A stretch of DNA of 39,953 nt, taken from contig JASHPN010000197.1 in NCBI GenBank assembly GCA_030038175.1, positions 1 to 39,953 of the forward strand. Direction: 5' to 3'. Of the stretch, positions 24,358 to 32,168 are shown piece after piece (within the stretch, counting starts at the first letter, position 1; every line of letters starts with the position of its first letter). The translations under genes were made by a program, and so were the position numbers. Source of the DNA: Verrucomicrobiia bacterium. Its GTDB lineage: Bacteria; Verrucomicrobiota; Verrucomicrobiia; Limisphaerales; UBA11358. The notes beneath the pieces are model-generated. The model did no database searches. It was given only the letters and a program-made list of their open reading frames with translations, and was not told where the DNA came from.

Positions 24358-24624
24358 ATGGAGGTTGATTTTAATGTCAGCCTCACCGGCACCGACCCGG
24401 TGAGCCAGCCCCCAGTCCGCCAGACGCCCGCGGCGCCGGCGGCCAATGCCATGTCTTTTGAGTACACACAGGCTTTAGAACAGACGTTGAAGGAAACGCC
24501 AACGGTGCGACCGGAGGCCGTCAACCGTGCGGCCGCGTTGGTTTCGGACCCGGGTTATCCTTCTGACGATGTCCTGGACCGCGTTGCGGCTACGCTCGCG
24601 CAAAACCTCGGAAGCCAGTCCTGA
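24358..24624 (+). CDS. Small FlgM-like protein (candidate anti-sigma-28 factor)
   Basis: The 88-residue protein has a Pro/Ala-rich, probably disordered N-terminal third and a helical C-terminal part. The stretch VRPEAVNRAAALVSDPGYPS then DDVLDRVAATLAQNL resembles the end of FlgM: a VxxEKV helix, then a G-T-Y-x-V/I-D turn, then a final IAxxLL helix. FlgM binds and inhibits sigma-28 until the hook is finished. The gene lies directly behind an excellent sigma-28 promoter and before fliS, where an autoregulated flgM would fit. Similarity is weak and short, so the call depends on context. No Shine-Dalgarno precedes the ATG. A GGAGG lies just inside the frame, ahead of an out-of-frame ATG. Confidence 0.5.
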   Translation: MEVDFNVSLTGTDPVSQPPVRQTPAAPAANAMSFEYTQALEQTLKETPTVRPEAVNRAAALVSDPGYPSDDVLDRVAATLAQNLGSQS

Positions 24625-24642
24625 TGTCGGTCCTGTCTTTTT

Positions 24643-25062
24643 ATGAATATTTCGAACCCTCTGAAATCGTACACCCAAATTGCCGCCCAGACGGCGCCGC
24701 CCGGTCAGCTTATCCTCATGTTATTCGATCGCACTCTCCGGGCCCTGGATACGGCTCTCACCGGCTTTGACCATACCGATCCGCGCCTGCGAAACGAAAC
24801 AGTTCATAACAACCTCAGGCGCGCTGTGGACATTATCCGCTTGTTAAACCATTCCCTGAACCTGGAGAAAGGCGGGGAACTGGCCGGCACACTCCGACGG
24901 CTCTATTTTTATTTCGAAAACCGCCTGGTCGCCAGCAATATGAAAAAAAACCGCGAGGGCGTGGATGAGGTAATCAGCCACATGCGGCCGTTGCGCGATG
25001 CCTGGGCGGAAATGTTGAGCCGCCAGGGTCGGGAGCAGCCCGATGAAATGGCGGTTGCATGA
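24643..25062 (+). CDS. fliS: Flagellin export chaperone FliS
   Basis: The 139-residue helical protein matches FliS. It begins NPLKSYTQIAAQTAPPGQLILMLFDRTLRALDTAL, where the tyrosine and the LILMLFD motif are family hallmarks. Later LRRAVDIIRLLNHSLNLEKGGELAGTLRRLYFYFENRL is the conserved second half. FliS binds the C-terminal helix of flagellin in the cytoplasm and prevents early polymerisation. Length is usual, with a short charged tail. Its stop overlaps the next start by four bases (ATGA), indicating coupling to the FliT-like gene. Confidence 0.92.
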   Translation: MNISNPLKSYTQIAAQTAPPGQLILMLFDRTLRALDTALTGFDHTDPRLRNETVHNNLRRAVDIIRLLNHSLNLEKGGELAGTLRRLYFYFENRLVASNMKKNREGVDEVISHMRPLRDAWAEMLSRQGREQPDEMAVA

Positions 25063-25451
25063 GCGCGGAACAGGCATTGTTTGATGCTTATCGGCAGTGG
25101 CGCCGGCTGGCCCGTGCGGGCAGTCTGGCCATCCAAAAGCGGGATTGGCCGTTTTTAATGGAATGCCACGGCGCGGTTCGGTGCCTTCAACCCTCCATCA
25201 GCCGGTTGCGGCAGCAAGTTCGCGAACAGTGGAGACAATCCCCAACGGATTGTTCGATAAAGGAGAAAGAACTGAACGGTCTCATTTTGGAAACCATGGA
25301 AATATTGGCGTCCAACAAAAAATTGCTCCAGGCCGCTCGGGGGGTCGCCCGCTCCGAATGGGAAAAGTTGCAACAGGCGGGGCGAAATCTAAGGCGCCTT
25401 CGGGATTCTTATAACCGGCCGCGCTCTTCCCGATGGAGCTCCTTTTCATGA
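25059..25451 (+). CDS. FliT-like flagellar chaperone candidate
   Basis: The 130-residue protein is entirely helical in character, with Arg/Gln/Leu-rich amphipathic stretches (LFDAYRQWRRLARAGSLAIQKRDW, ISRLRQQVREQWRQ, ILASNKKLLQAARGVARSEWEKLQQ in order) and a basic, disordered end. It lacks any export signal. Size, coiled-coil style and four-base overlap with fliS fit the FliT/FlgN class of type III export chaperones, which sequence comparison often misses. FliT in enterobacteria binds FliD and the FlhDC regulator. Here its partner is unproven. The assignment is mostly by position. Confidence 0.6.
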   Translation: MSAEQALFDAYRQWRRLARAGSLAIQKRDWPFLMECHGAVRCLQPSISRLRQQVREQWRQSPTDCSIKEKELNGLILETMEILASNKKLLQAARGVARSEWEKLQQAGRNLRRLRDSYNRPRSSRWSSFS

Positions 25452-25556
25452 GTCTCGACCGACCTGGAGGCCCGGCGCCCTCCCGAGGCGAGGGTGGGAA
25501 TGACCGGATGGTGCGGCGGGTTGAGGAACTCCGCCGGCAAAGACCTGGGTGACCAC

Positions 25557-26834
25557 ATGAGAGAATCGGACACAACTTTTATCGCGGCCGATCCGATTCT
25601 CATCGTGGACGATGAACCCGCCTCTTTGGCTCTGCTCAAGGATGACCTGGAGCGCGAAGGCTGGAAAACCGCGGCCTTTGCCGACCCGGACTCCGCGCTG
25701 GCGGAACTCAAGAAACGAAAATTCTCCGTCATCATGGCGGACCAGCGCATGCCCAAACTCTCCGGGCTTGAATTGCTGGCCCGGGCGCAACAATTGCAGC
25801 CATTGGCCGCCCGGGTTCTCATCACCGGCGTTGTCCAGCTCAATACGGTCATTGACGCCATCAATCAGGGAGAAGTTTTTCGTTTCGTGGCCAAACCATG
25901 GCTTCGGGAAGAGCTTTTGGTGACAATCAGGAACGGCATTCAGCGTTATCAGTTGATGTGCCACAACGAACATCTCCAGCAAACCACCCAGGCGATGAAT
26001 GAGCAATTGGTGGATTTAAACCGTTCGCTCGAACAGCAGGTAAAACTCGTCGCCCAAAAGAATCAGCAGCTTGCCGAATTGAACGCCGCTCTGGAACTCA
26101 ACCTCAATCGTTCCATCGAAATTTGCGTTCATGCAATGCAAACCTTTTATCCGACGCTCGGCAACCAGGCCCGGCGCGTTTCCCAGTTGTGCCAGTCCAT
26201 CGCTCAAATCCTGCAATTAAACGCCGAGGACACCCGCACTCTCAAAACCAGTGCGTGGCTTTACGATATTGGATTGGTCGGTGTTCCCCGTCAAATCATC
26301 AAACATTGGCAGGAACAGCCTGCAAAATTGGACGCGGCCGAAAAAGCGGTGATCGAACAGCACCCCATCCTGGGACAGGAACTCGCCGTGTTTGGCAGCC
26401 AGCTCGATCAGGTGGGCGAGATCATCCGCGCCCATCACGAGTGCTTTGACGGCAGCGGCTATCCCGACCAACTCTCCGGACCCAACATCCCCTGGCTGGC
26501 CCGCTTGCTGGCCGTGGCTGTGGCTTACGCTTCATCGCCGCTGCCTGACGCCGGCGCCGTTGACGCGATCAAGGCCGGCGCCGGCACGGCGTTTGATCCG
26601 GAAGCCGTCCGCGCCTTCCTGCGTGCGCAGATGGTTGCCGTCATTCCCAGAAAGGAAAGGCAGGTCATGCTCGCTGACCTGCGTCCGGGCATGCTCCTGG
26701 CCAAAGGCATTTATACCTACAACGGTCTGCTCCTGGTTCCCGAAGGACGCGAATTGAACGCCACCAACATCGAAAAAGTCTTAAACCACAATCGCATCCA
26801 GCCCATCGTCCAATCCATTGTGATTTATTGCTGA
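25557..26834 (+). CDS. Response regulator with degenerate HD-GYP output domain
   Basis: The 425-residue protein has a receiver domain (residues 12-130) with ILIVDDEP, the phospho-acceptor Asp62 in IMADQRMPKLSG, LITGV and FVAKPW. A coiled coil follows (about 140-185). The HD-GYP-type domain (190-350) keeps EQHPILGQEL and HHECFDGSGYPD, but the first metal ligands are changed: the HD pair reads LYDIG (Tyr236) and the HsxRV position reads QARRV (Gln204). Such domains normally hydrolyse c-di-GMP; this one is probably inactive or altered. The C-terminal 75 residues form a separate module (VMLADLRPGMLLAKGIYTYN). The start at 25557 is preferred over 25494, which adds 21 residues without family similarity. 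It follows the flagellar chaperones by 105 bases. Confidence 0.85.
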   Translation: MRESDTTFIAADPILIVDDEPASLALLKDDLEREGWKTAAFADPDSALAELKKRKFSVIMADQRMPKLSGLELLARAQQLQPLAARVLITGVVQLNTVIDAINQGEVFRFVAKPWLREELLVTIRNGIQRYQLMCHNEHLQQTTQAMNEQLVDLNRSLEQQVKLVAQKNQQLAELNAALELNLNRSIEICVHAMQTFYPTLGNQARRVSQLCQSIAQILQLNAEDTRTLKTSAWLYDIGLVGVPRQIIKHWQEQPAKLDAAEKAVIEQHPILGQELAVFGSQLDQVGEIIRAHHECFDGSGYPDQLSGPNIPWLARLLAVAVAYASSPLPDAGAVDAIKAGAGTAFDPEAVRAFLRAQMVAVIPRKERQVMLADLRPGMLLAKGIYTYNGLLLVPEGRELNATNIEKVLNHNRIQPIVQSIVIYC

Positions 26835-26919
26835 ATTTTTTATCTTCTCGTCCTCGTAATCGAATAGACCGGAACCAGTCTTTCAAGATTGACGGCGCTT
26901 TACCGGCGTTGTCATCTTC

Positions 26920-27996
26920 ATGCGCTTGACCTCAAAACCCAAATTGTCGCTGGCCATGATTGTGAAAAACGAGGCGCGCTGCCTCGCGCGCTGTTTGCAA
27001 AGCGTGCGCCCGATTGTGGACGAAATCATTGTCGTTGATACCGGCTCAAACGATGGCACGGCGCAAATCTCCGAAGAGTTCGGCGCGAAAGTGTTTCATT
27101 TCGATTGGGTGGATGATTTTTCCGCCGCGCGAAATTTTTCCCTGGAACAGGCCGGGGGGGACTGGATTTTAGTTCTGGATGCGGACGAATATCTCGGCGA
27201 GGCGTTGGGCGCAGAAATTCCCGGGTTTATCCGAAACCCGCCGGCCATCGGCCGTCTCAAGGTCGTCAGCGATTTCCGGCGCCATGGCCAGACCCTGCGC
27301 TCCCAAAGTTTCATTTCCCGCCTTTTTCCGCGAGGCATCCGTTTTCAGGGCCGCATTCATGAACAGCTCGTTTCGCAACTTCCGCGCGTCAATTTGCGCG
27401 GTGAATTATTTCACGATGGCTACCTCGAGACTCAAAAGACCAGCCGCAACGTCCAGCTTTTACTGGCCGAATTGAAGCGCGAGCCGGACAATCCCTATCT
27501 CCTCTACCAACTTGCCATCGAATACACGAGCCTGGACCAGAGCGGCGACGCGTGCCGATGCCTGGAGCAGGCCTATGCCCGGATGAATCGTTCGGACCTC
27601 TTCGCGCCAAATGTCGTCGTGGACCTGATCTATGCCGGGATGGCGTTGAAACAGTGGGACGCCGGCGTCAGGGTGATCGCCGAATCTGAAAAGTTTCTCG
27701 ATGATTTTCCGGATTTCCACCTCGTGCGCGGACTCTTTTACATGAATCTCATTCGCAGCGACCCGGCCCGGCATGCCGGACAATTGCCGAAAATCGAACA
27801 AAGTTTTCGGCGATGCCTGGCCCTGGGTGAGGGCGAAAAGTACAAGAGTATCCGGGGAGCTGGAACGTTTCTGGCCAATTACAACCTCGGCGTATTCTAT
27901 CACGTATTTGGCAACGCCAGGGGAGCGCGAACGTGTCTTGAAGCCGCCGCTACGCAAGGCTATGAGCCGGCGTCCGCTATTCTAAAGAAGCTCTAA
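26920..27996 (+). CDS. Family 2 glycosyltransferase with TPR-like C-terminal domain
   Basis: The 358-residue protein begins with a GT-A domain: LSLAMIVKNEARCLARCL, IIVVDTGSNDGTAQI, FSAARNFSLEQAGGDWILVLDADEYL (DxD at 87-89), and RLFPRGIRFQGRIHEQL. From about residue 180 it changes into TPR-like helices (DNPYLLYQLAIEYTSLDQSGDACRCLEQAYARM). This SunS-like layout is common in enzymes that glycosylate proteins or peptides, and its place after the flagellin/chaperone genes makes flagellin a possible acceptor (inference). It is cytoplasmic. No good ribosome site precedes the ATG. The stop codon overlaps the convergent ftsK stop. Confidence 0.87.
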   Translation: MRLTSKPKLSLAMIVKNEARCLARCLQSVRPIVDEIIVVDTGSNDGTAQISEEFGAKVFHFDWVDDFSAARNFSLEQAGGDWILVLDADEYLGEALGAEIPGFIRNPPAIGRLKVVSDFRRHGQTLRSQSFISRLFPRGIRFQGRIHEQLVSQLPRVNLRGELFHDGYLETQKTSRNVQLLLAELKREPDNPYLLYQLAIEYTSLDQSGDACRCLEQAYARMNRSDLFAPNVVVDLIYAGMALKQWDAGVRVIAESEKFLDDFPDFHLVRGLFYMNLIRSDPARHAGQLPKIEQSFRRCLALGEGEKYKSIRGAGTFLANYNLGVFYHVFGNARGARTCLEAAATQGYEPASAILKKL

Positions 27997-30644
27997 ACCG
28001 CCTCCTGCCCGGCCCCGTCCGCGCCGCCGCCGTCCAAATCAATCAGGATGTCTCGCGGCTCCGCGCCTTTGCTCGGGCCGACAATCCCGCGGTTTTCCAA
28101 TTCATCCATGATGCGCGCCGCCCGGGTGTAACCCAGCCGCAGGCGCCGTTGCAACAGTGACACGCTCGCCTTTTGTTCGCTCCGAATGACTTCAATGCAA
28201 TCCTCGATCAAACCCTCGTCCTCATCAATGCCGCTCGGAATATCCGAACCCGCCGGTTTGGAAAGCTGTTGATGAATGTCCATGTCATAATTCGGTTTGC
28301 CCTGTTTGGCGATGAATTCGACGATGTTTTGGATCTCCTGGTCGGTAATGAGCGCGCCTTGCGCCCGGATCAATTTCGCCGACCCGGGCGGCAAATAGAG
28401 CATGTCGCCTTTGCCCAGCAATTTATCGGCGCCCATGGCGTCCAAAATCGTCCGCGAATCCACGCGCGCTGCCACCTGAAAGGCGATGCGCGCCGGAATA
28501 TTCGCCTTGATGACGCCGGTAATGACGTCCACGCTGGGCCGTTGGGTGGCCACGATGCAATGGATTCCCGCCGCGCGCGCCATTTGCGTGATGCGCGCGA
28601 TGGCCATTTCCACGTCCGCCGGCGCGACCAGCATCAGGTCCGCCAGCTCGTCAATAATCACCACGATGTAACTCAGTTTTTCCGGAATGACGATCTCCTC
28701 CTCGCGCGGCACCACGATTTGCTCGTCCACTTCCACGGCAAAGCCCTCGGCCCCCGGCTCAACTTTCTCCTTCTTTGCCATCAATGGCAATTCCGGTTCC
28801 TGGGGAACCAGCTTCTTGTTGGGCCGCGAATTGAACGTGCCGATGTTGCGGACACCCACGCGCGCAAATATCTGGTAGCGCTTTTCCATTTCATTCACGA
28901 CCCAGCGCAGCGCCAAAATGACTTTCTTTGGATCCGTGATCACCGGGACCACTAGGTGCGGAAGCTGGTTGTATTGTTGAAGTTCGACGACTTTTGGATC
29001 AATCATCACAAAACGCAATTGGTCCGGGGAAAACCGAAACAGGAGCGATGCAATGATGGAATTAATGCAAACGGATTTGCCCGAGCCGGTGCTGCCGGCG
29101 ATAAGCAGGTGCGGCATTTCAGTCAGGTCCGAGACGATCGGATGGCCATAAACGTCTTTCCCCAGCGCCAGCGGAATCTTCGCCCGGGTGTTGCGCCATT
29201 CATCCGATTCCAAAAGATCGCGGAGGATCACTTTGGTCTTCACCAGGTTTGGCACTTCGACCCCCACCGAACTTTTTCCCGGCACCGGCGCGAGAATGTG
29301 GATGCGTTCGGCTTTGAGCGCCGCGGCGATATTATTGGAAAGGGCGGTGATTTTCTCCAGTTTCACGCCCGGCGCCGGATGCAGTTCATAGCGGGTAATG
29401 GTTGGGCCTTTGGTGATGTCTCCCAGTGAAACTTCAATGTCAAATTGCGCGAGCGTCTGCTGCATGAGCCGGGCATTGGCCATGAGTTCCTCCCGCGACT
29501 CCGTCGGTTTGACGGTCAGGTCCGGCATCTGAAGGAAGTCCATCGAGGGCAATTGATAATTGCCGATGATTGGTGTTTGTGCGACCGAAATGGGCTTGGG
29601 TTTTTTCGGCCTGGGTTTGAGGGGAGCAATGCCTGTGATTTTGACCTCGGCCTCCGGCTTTTCCTCTGGTTTGTCGGTCTTCTCAGGCTCCTCTTTTTTC
29701 GCGGCGGCTTCTACGGGCTCGGCCGGTTCTTCAGTTTTCGCGGGAGTATTTTCAGCGGGTTTTTTGCCGAGAATTTCTTCCGTCGTCGCCGCGCCAACCT
29801 CGCCGGCGGTAACCGCTTCGCCGGCCGGCGCCGATTCGGCCGGTTTGCCGGCATCCGGGAGCGTCGTCTTGCGGATGCGCGGGCCTTTGGGCTGCGGCAC
29901 GGACAGATCACGCACCGTCGGTTCGGGCACCGGCTGCAAATCCGCGCCCAGTCCCGAACGGGCCACTTGTTCCTGGAGTTGTTTGGCCTGCTTTTCCAAA
30001 TCGCGCGCGCGCCTTTCGAGCGCTGCTTCCTGGGGCGATGGCGCCGTCAAAACCTTGTCCGGCTGCGGCAACAGGGCGCGAATCCAATTACCGAGCTGAA
30101 AATTGGTCAGGAATAGCAAACTGATCAGGCACAGCGTCGCATAAACAATGGTCGCGCCAATGCTGCCTAAAACCCAAAATCCCCAATCGTAGCCGAACAA
30201 TTTTAAATCAAACAAATTATGGCCCAGCCAGCCGCCCGCGCCCGGCGCTCCAATATTGTGCCAAAACGGGCGAAACATGCCGTTCGCGCGATCCAGGAAA
30301 CCGGAAAGTGAAAAAATAAAAACCAGCGACCAAATACCGACATGGACGCGCCGTTCGCGCAAATACGGCCAAAGGTTCAGCAGAAAACTGCTTCCAAAAG
30401 TGCCGATTAAAAACGGCACAAAATAAGCCGCCAGACCGAAGATAATAAATGTCCCATAGGCAAAATACGCGCCCCAGATGCCAATCCAGTCATGGGCCGG
30501 TTTATTTGCCGGCATGTGCAGGAAAGTAAGATCGTTCCGGTCGAATGACCATTGTGCAACCAATAACAGCAGCGCGATGATCACCAACACGACGCCGATG
30601 ACATCGTTCAGACCGTGATGCTGCGTTGACGTCTTGCGTGACAT
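27993..30644 (-). CDS. ftsK: DNA translocase FtsK
   Basis: The 883-residue protein couples cell division to chromosome segregation. It has four to five N-terminal helices (about 13-180), then a Glu/Lys/Pro/Ala-rich linker (about 205-355) and the RecA-type motor. The alpha/beta motor shows LIAGSTGSGKSVCINSI (Walker A at 517-524), YIVVIIDELADLML (Walker B, Asp665) and ATQRPSVDVITGVIKANIPARIAF. A winged-helix gamma domain for KOPS binding ends the chain (SLLQRRLRLGYTRAARIMDELE). An acidic insert of about 50 residues (KLVPQEPELPLMAKKEK and following) separates the two motor halves. The start MSRKTSTQ at 30644 excludes 46 unlikely upstream residues. It lies next to a divergently read tRNA gene. 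Confidence 0.95.
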   Translation of the reverse strand: MSRKTSTQHHGLNDVIGVVLVIIALLLLVAQWSFDRNDLTFLHMPANKPAHDWIGIWGAYFAYGTFIIFGLAAYFVPFLIGTFGSSFLLNLWPYLRERRVHVGIWSLVFIFSLSGFLDRANGMFRPFWHNIGAPGAGGWLGHNLFDLKLFGYDWGFWVLGSIGATIVYATLCLISLLFLTNFQLGNWIRALLPQPDKVLTAPSPQEAALERRARDLEKQAKQLQEQVARSGLGADLQPVPEPTVRDLSVPQPKGPRIRKTTLPDAGKPAESAPAGEAVTAGEVGAATTEEILGKKPAENTPAKTEEPAEPVEAAAKKEEPEKTDKPEEKPEAEVKITGIAPLKPRPKKPKPISVAQTPIIGNYQLPSMDFLQMPDLTVKPTESREELMANARLMQQTLAQFDIEVSLGDITKGPTITRYELHPAPGVKLEKITALSNNIAAALKAERIHILAPVPGKSSVGVEVPNLVKTKVILRDLLESDEWRNTRAKIPLALGKDVYGHPIVSDLTEMPHLLIAGSTGSGKSVCINSIIASLLFRFSPDQLRFVMIDPKVVELQQYNQLPHLVVPVITDPKKVILALRWVVNEMEKRYQIFARVGVRNIGTFNSRPNKKLVPQEPELPLMAKKEKVEPGAEGFAVEVDEQIVVPREEEIVIPEKLSYIVVIIDELADLMLVAPADVEMAIARITQMARAAGIHCIVATQRPSVDVITGVIKANIPARIAFQVAARVDSRTILDAMGADKLLGKGDMLYLPPGSAKLIRAQGALITDQEIQNIVEFIAKQGKPNYDMDIHQQLSKPAGSDIPSGIDEDEGLIEDCIEVIRSEQKASVSLLQRRLRLGYTRAARIMDELENRGIVGPSKGAEPRDILIDLDGGGADGAGQEAV

Positions 30645-30785
30645 GAGGGGCAGCGTAGCAATTTGCGAGAGTGACCGAAAGTGAAATTGAAAATGGACCG
30701 ATGAAAAGTGGGAAGATCGCCCCGCGGATTTGGCAGATTTGGACTTGCCAACGCCCCGGGAAAAACGGAAAATAAAAAACACTGT

Positions 30786-30860
<75 letters not shown>

Positions 30861-30868
30861 TTCTGAAA

Positions 30869-30979
30869 TCAATCCACCACCCGAATGACACCCGGCAGTT
30901 CCGCGTTGTCGAAGGCGCCGCGCCAGGTTCCGTCAGGATTACGGTAAGCCATGCATTTAAAACCGGCGCCTTGTACCAT
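30869..30979 (-). CDS. 36-residue microprotein, unknown function
   Basis: A short open frame starts at ATG 30979 with a good ribosome site: GGTGGAG lies six bases upstream. The product begins MVQGAGFKCMAYRNPDGTW and ends with ELPGVIRVVD. Its tight spread of Tyr, Trp, Asp-Gly and Pro-Gly looks like a small folded beta protein rather than random translation. It lies eight bases beyond the tRNA-Val gene on the opposite strand, and is the only likely gene between 30861 and 31453. I do not recognise a function. A 77-codon version of the frame exists, but the extra N-terminal residues look non-coding and lack a start signal. Confidence 0.5.
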   Translation of the reverse strand: MVQGAGFKCMAYRNPDGTWRGAFDNAELPGVIRVVD

Positions 30980-31172
30980 GAAAAACTCCACCAAAAACGG
31001 CGACGATTCCCCCAACCCCCGGCGGTCTGCCTCGTGCTCAGCGCGGCCCCTCAGCCATTGGACGACACTCCCTCTTTTCCCGGTTGTTAAACAGACGTTC
31101 ATAGACTTATTTCGGTCATTTCACTCACGTTTTTAGCGCAAAATCCCGCTGCATTTCCTTTTAGCATACGCT

Positions 31173-31296
31173 ATGCCAGCGCTGGCATGACCATGACTAA
31201 ACCTGGCCAATAGTCATGGAATGCCCAACAAAATGGACATGAGATCCTCTCGCCCCTTTTACTGGGATGTCCCTTTTACGATATAACATGTCCCAG
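31173..31296. promoter_or_regulatory. Cluster of inverted repeats upstream of the PEP-CTERM gene
   Basis: Three inverted repeats follow each other. ATGCCAGC/GCTGGCAT is a perfect 16-base palindrome at 31173-31188. CCATGACTA (31191-31199) and TAGTCATGG (31211-31219) are perfect nine-base arms around eleven bases. CTGGGA-TGT (31262-31270) pairs with ACA-TG-TCCCAG (31287-31296) apart from a two-base bulge. They lie in the gene-free stretch 30980-31453, which is visibly more AT-rich than its surroundings near the promoter. They are candidate operators, and an RNA role is possible if transcription starts further upstream. Confidence 0.5.
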
Positions 31297-31358
31297 CGTT
31301 CATTGCTTTTTGCTCGGCAATTAACATGTAAATAGCGTATATTAATATCGGTTATTAC

Positions 31359-31367
31359 TGATATAAT
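31359..31367 (+). promoter_or_regulatory. Extended -10 promoter of the PEP-CTERM gene
   Basis: TGATATAAT is a perfect extended -10 element (TGnTATAAT) in an AT-rich stretch. The ATG is 86 bases downstream. There is no good -35 box at the right spacing, which is typical of extended -10 promoters. The palindrome ATATTAATAT (31339-31348) lies where the -35 region would be and may bind a regulator. Confidence 0.55.
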
Positions 31368-31453
31368 CGCCGGGCATTCGTGCAGGGTGTGTTGCGGCTG
31401 ATGATTGAACGCCGCAATACCGCCTTTCGCGGAAGCCAAAAACCAAAAAAACT

Positions 31454-32068
31454 ATGGAAAACGCTTTCAAAATCATCGGAAAATGGGCCGCACTCATGGG
31501 TCTGGCAGCCGTCCCCACCGTCGTAAACGCCCAAATAATCCAATATGTTTGGGTGAATTACCCTGGTGGAGCATACCAGGCTACGGGAACGATTACCCTC
31601 CAGAACGTAGCCGGTCAATGGACTGAGACGTCGTATAATTTCGATGTTAACGGCATTGATGATACCAGTTTGAATCCACCCGACCCATTCGATTTTAGCG
31701 ATAACGTCACCCTCAGTACCCCCAATGACAACTTCATGGCCATCGTAATGGACAGTTCCGATACGAACTCGACGGGTGCGACCGGAACATGGAATACTAA
31801 TGGACTTTCCGTTAGCTATGCCACCATGCTCAGCACTACAGAGATTCCCCTTGACCAGCTCAACGAAAGTCTTACCGGCTTTGGTCCCTCAAATGCCGCC
31901 GTCGGCTATTGGGAAGCCGTTCCTGAACCGTCCACAATCATTTCCGGCGTGTTGCTCCTGGCGCCTCTTGCCGCGGGTATCGTGGGAATGTTGCGCAATT
32001 CCCGTAAGAATGTCGTCAGGGTGGTCGAGCACACGGCGGACGCTTCCCGCAGGCAACGGCCTGGTTGA
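31454..32068 (+). CDS. PEP-CTERM sorting-signal protein
   Basis: The 204-residue exported protein has a signal peptide (WAALMGLAAVPTVVNA, residues 11-26), a beta-rich Asn/Asp/Thr-rich domain, and a C-terminal sorting signal. The signal consists of VPEPST (156-161), a hydrophobic helix (IISGVLLLAPLAAGIVGML) and a basic cluster RNSRK (181-185). This is the classic exosortase target; the enzyme is encoded at 18066-19019. Unlike usual PEP-CTERM proteins, which stop within a few residues of the basic cluster, this one continues for 19 residues (ending ADASRRQRPG). The body resembles no enzyme I recognise. It has its own promoter and terminator and stands alone, which is typical of scattered exosortase substrates. 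Confidence 0.9.
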   Translation: MENAFKIIGKWAALMGLAAVPTVVNAQIIQYVWVNYPGGAYQATGTITLQNVAGQWTETSYNFDVNGIDDTSLNPPDPFDFSDNVTLSTPNDNFMAIVMDSSDTNSTGATGTWNTNGLSVSYATMLSTTEIPLDQLNESLTGFGPSNAAVGYWEAVPEPSTIISGVLLLAPLAAGIVGMLRNSRKNVVRVVEHTADASRRQRPG

Positions 32069-32106
32069 AATTGCCGACCATCCATCCATCAGCACCTGCG
32101 GTCTGA

Positions 32107-32161
32107 CAACGCATCGGACGATGCGTTGCAGCCTCCGGGTTTGAAGTTCAGGCTGCTTTTT
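32107..32161 (+). terminator. Tandem hairpins with intrinsic terminator after the PEP-CTERM gene
   Basis: A first stem, CAACGCATCG-GA-CGATGCGTTG (32107-32128, perfect ten-base arms), shares its last base with a second. The second is GCAGCCT (32128-32134) pairing with AGGCTGC (32150-32156), followed by TTTTT, a normal Rho-independent terminator. The gap 32069-32371 contains this, one more inverted repeat and the leader of the next gene. Confidence 0.75.
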
Positions 32162-32168
32162 CAAAAAA

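Noticed and set aside
25471-25500. Small hairpin CCCTC/GAGGG before the response regulator
   Set aside because: Five pairs only, no T-run; too weak to call a terminator or a regulatory element.
28173-28955. 260-codon open frame antisense to ftsK
   Set aside because: It overlaps the Walker A/B region of ftsK entirely and has a His/Arg-rich random look.
31197-31439. 80-codon minus-strand frame in the intergenic stretch
   Set aside because: No ribosome site and no protein-like pattern. It runs through the inverted repeats and the extended -10 promoter, which explain the region better.
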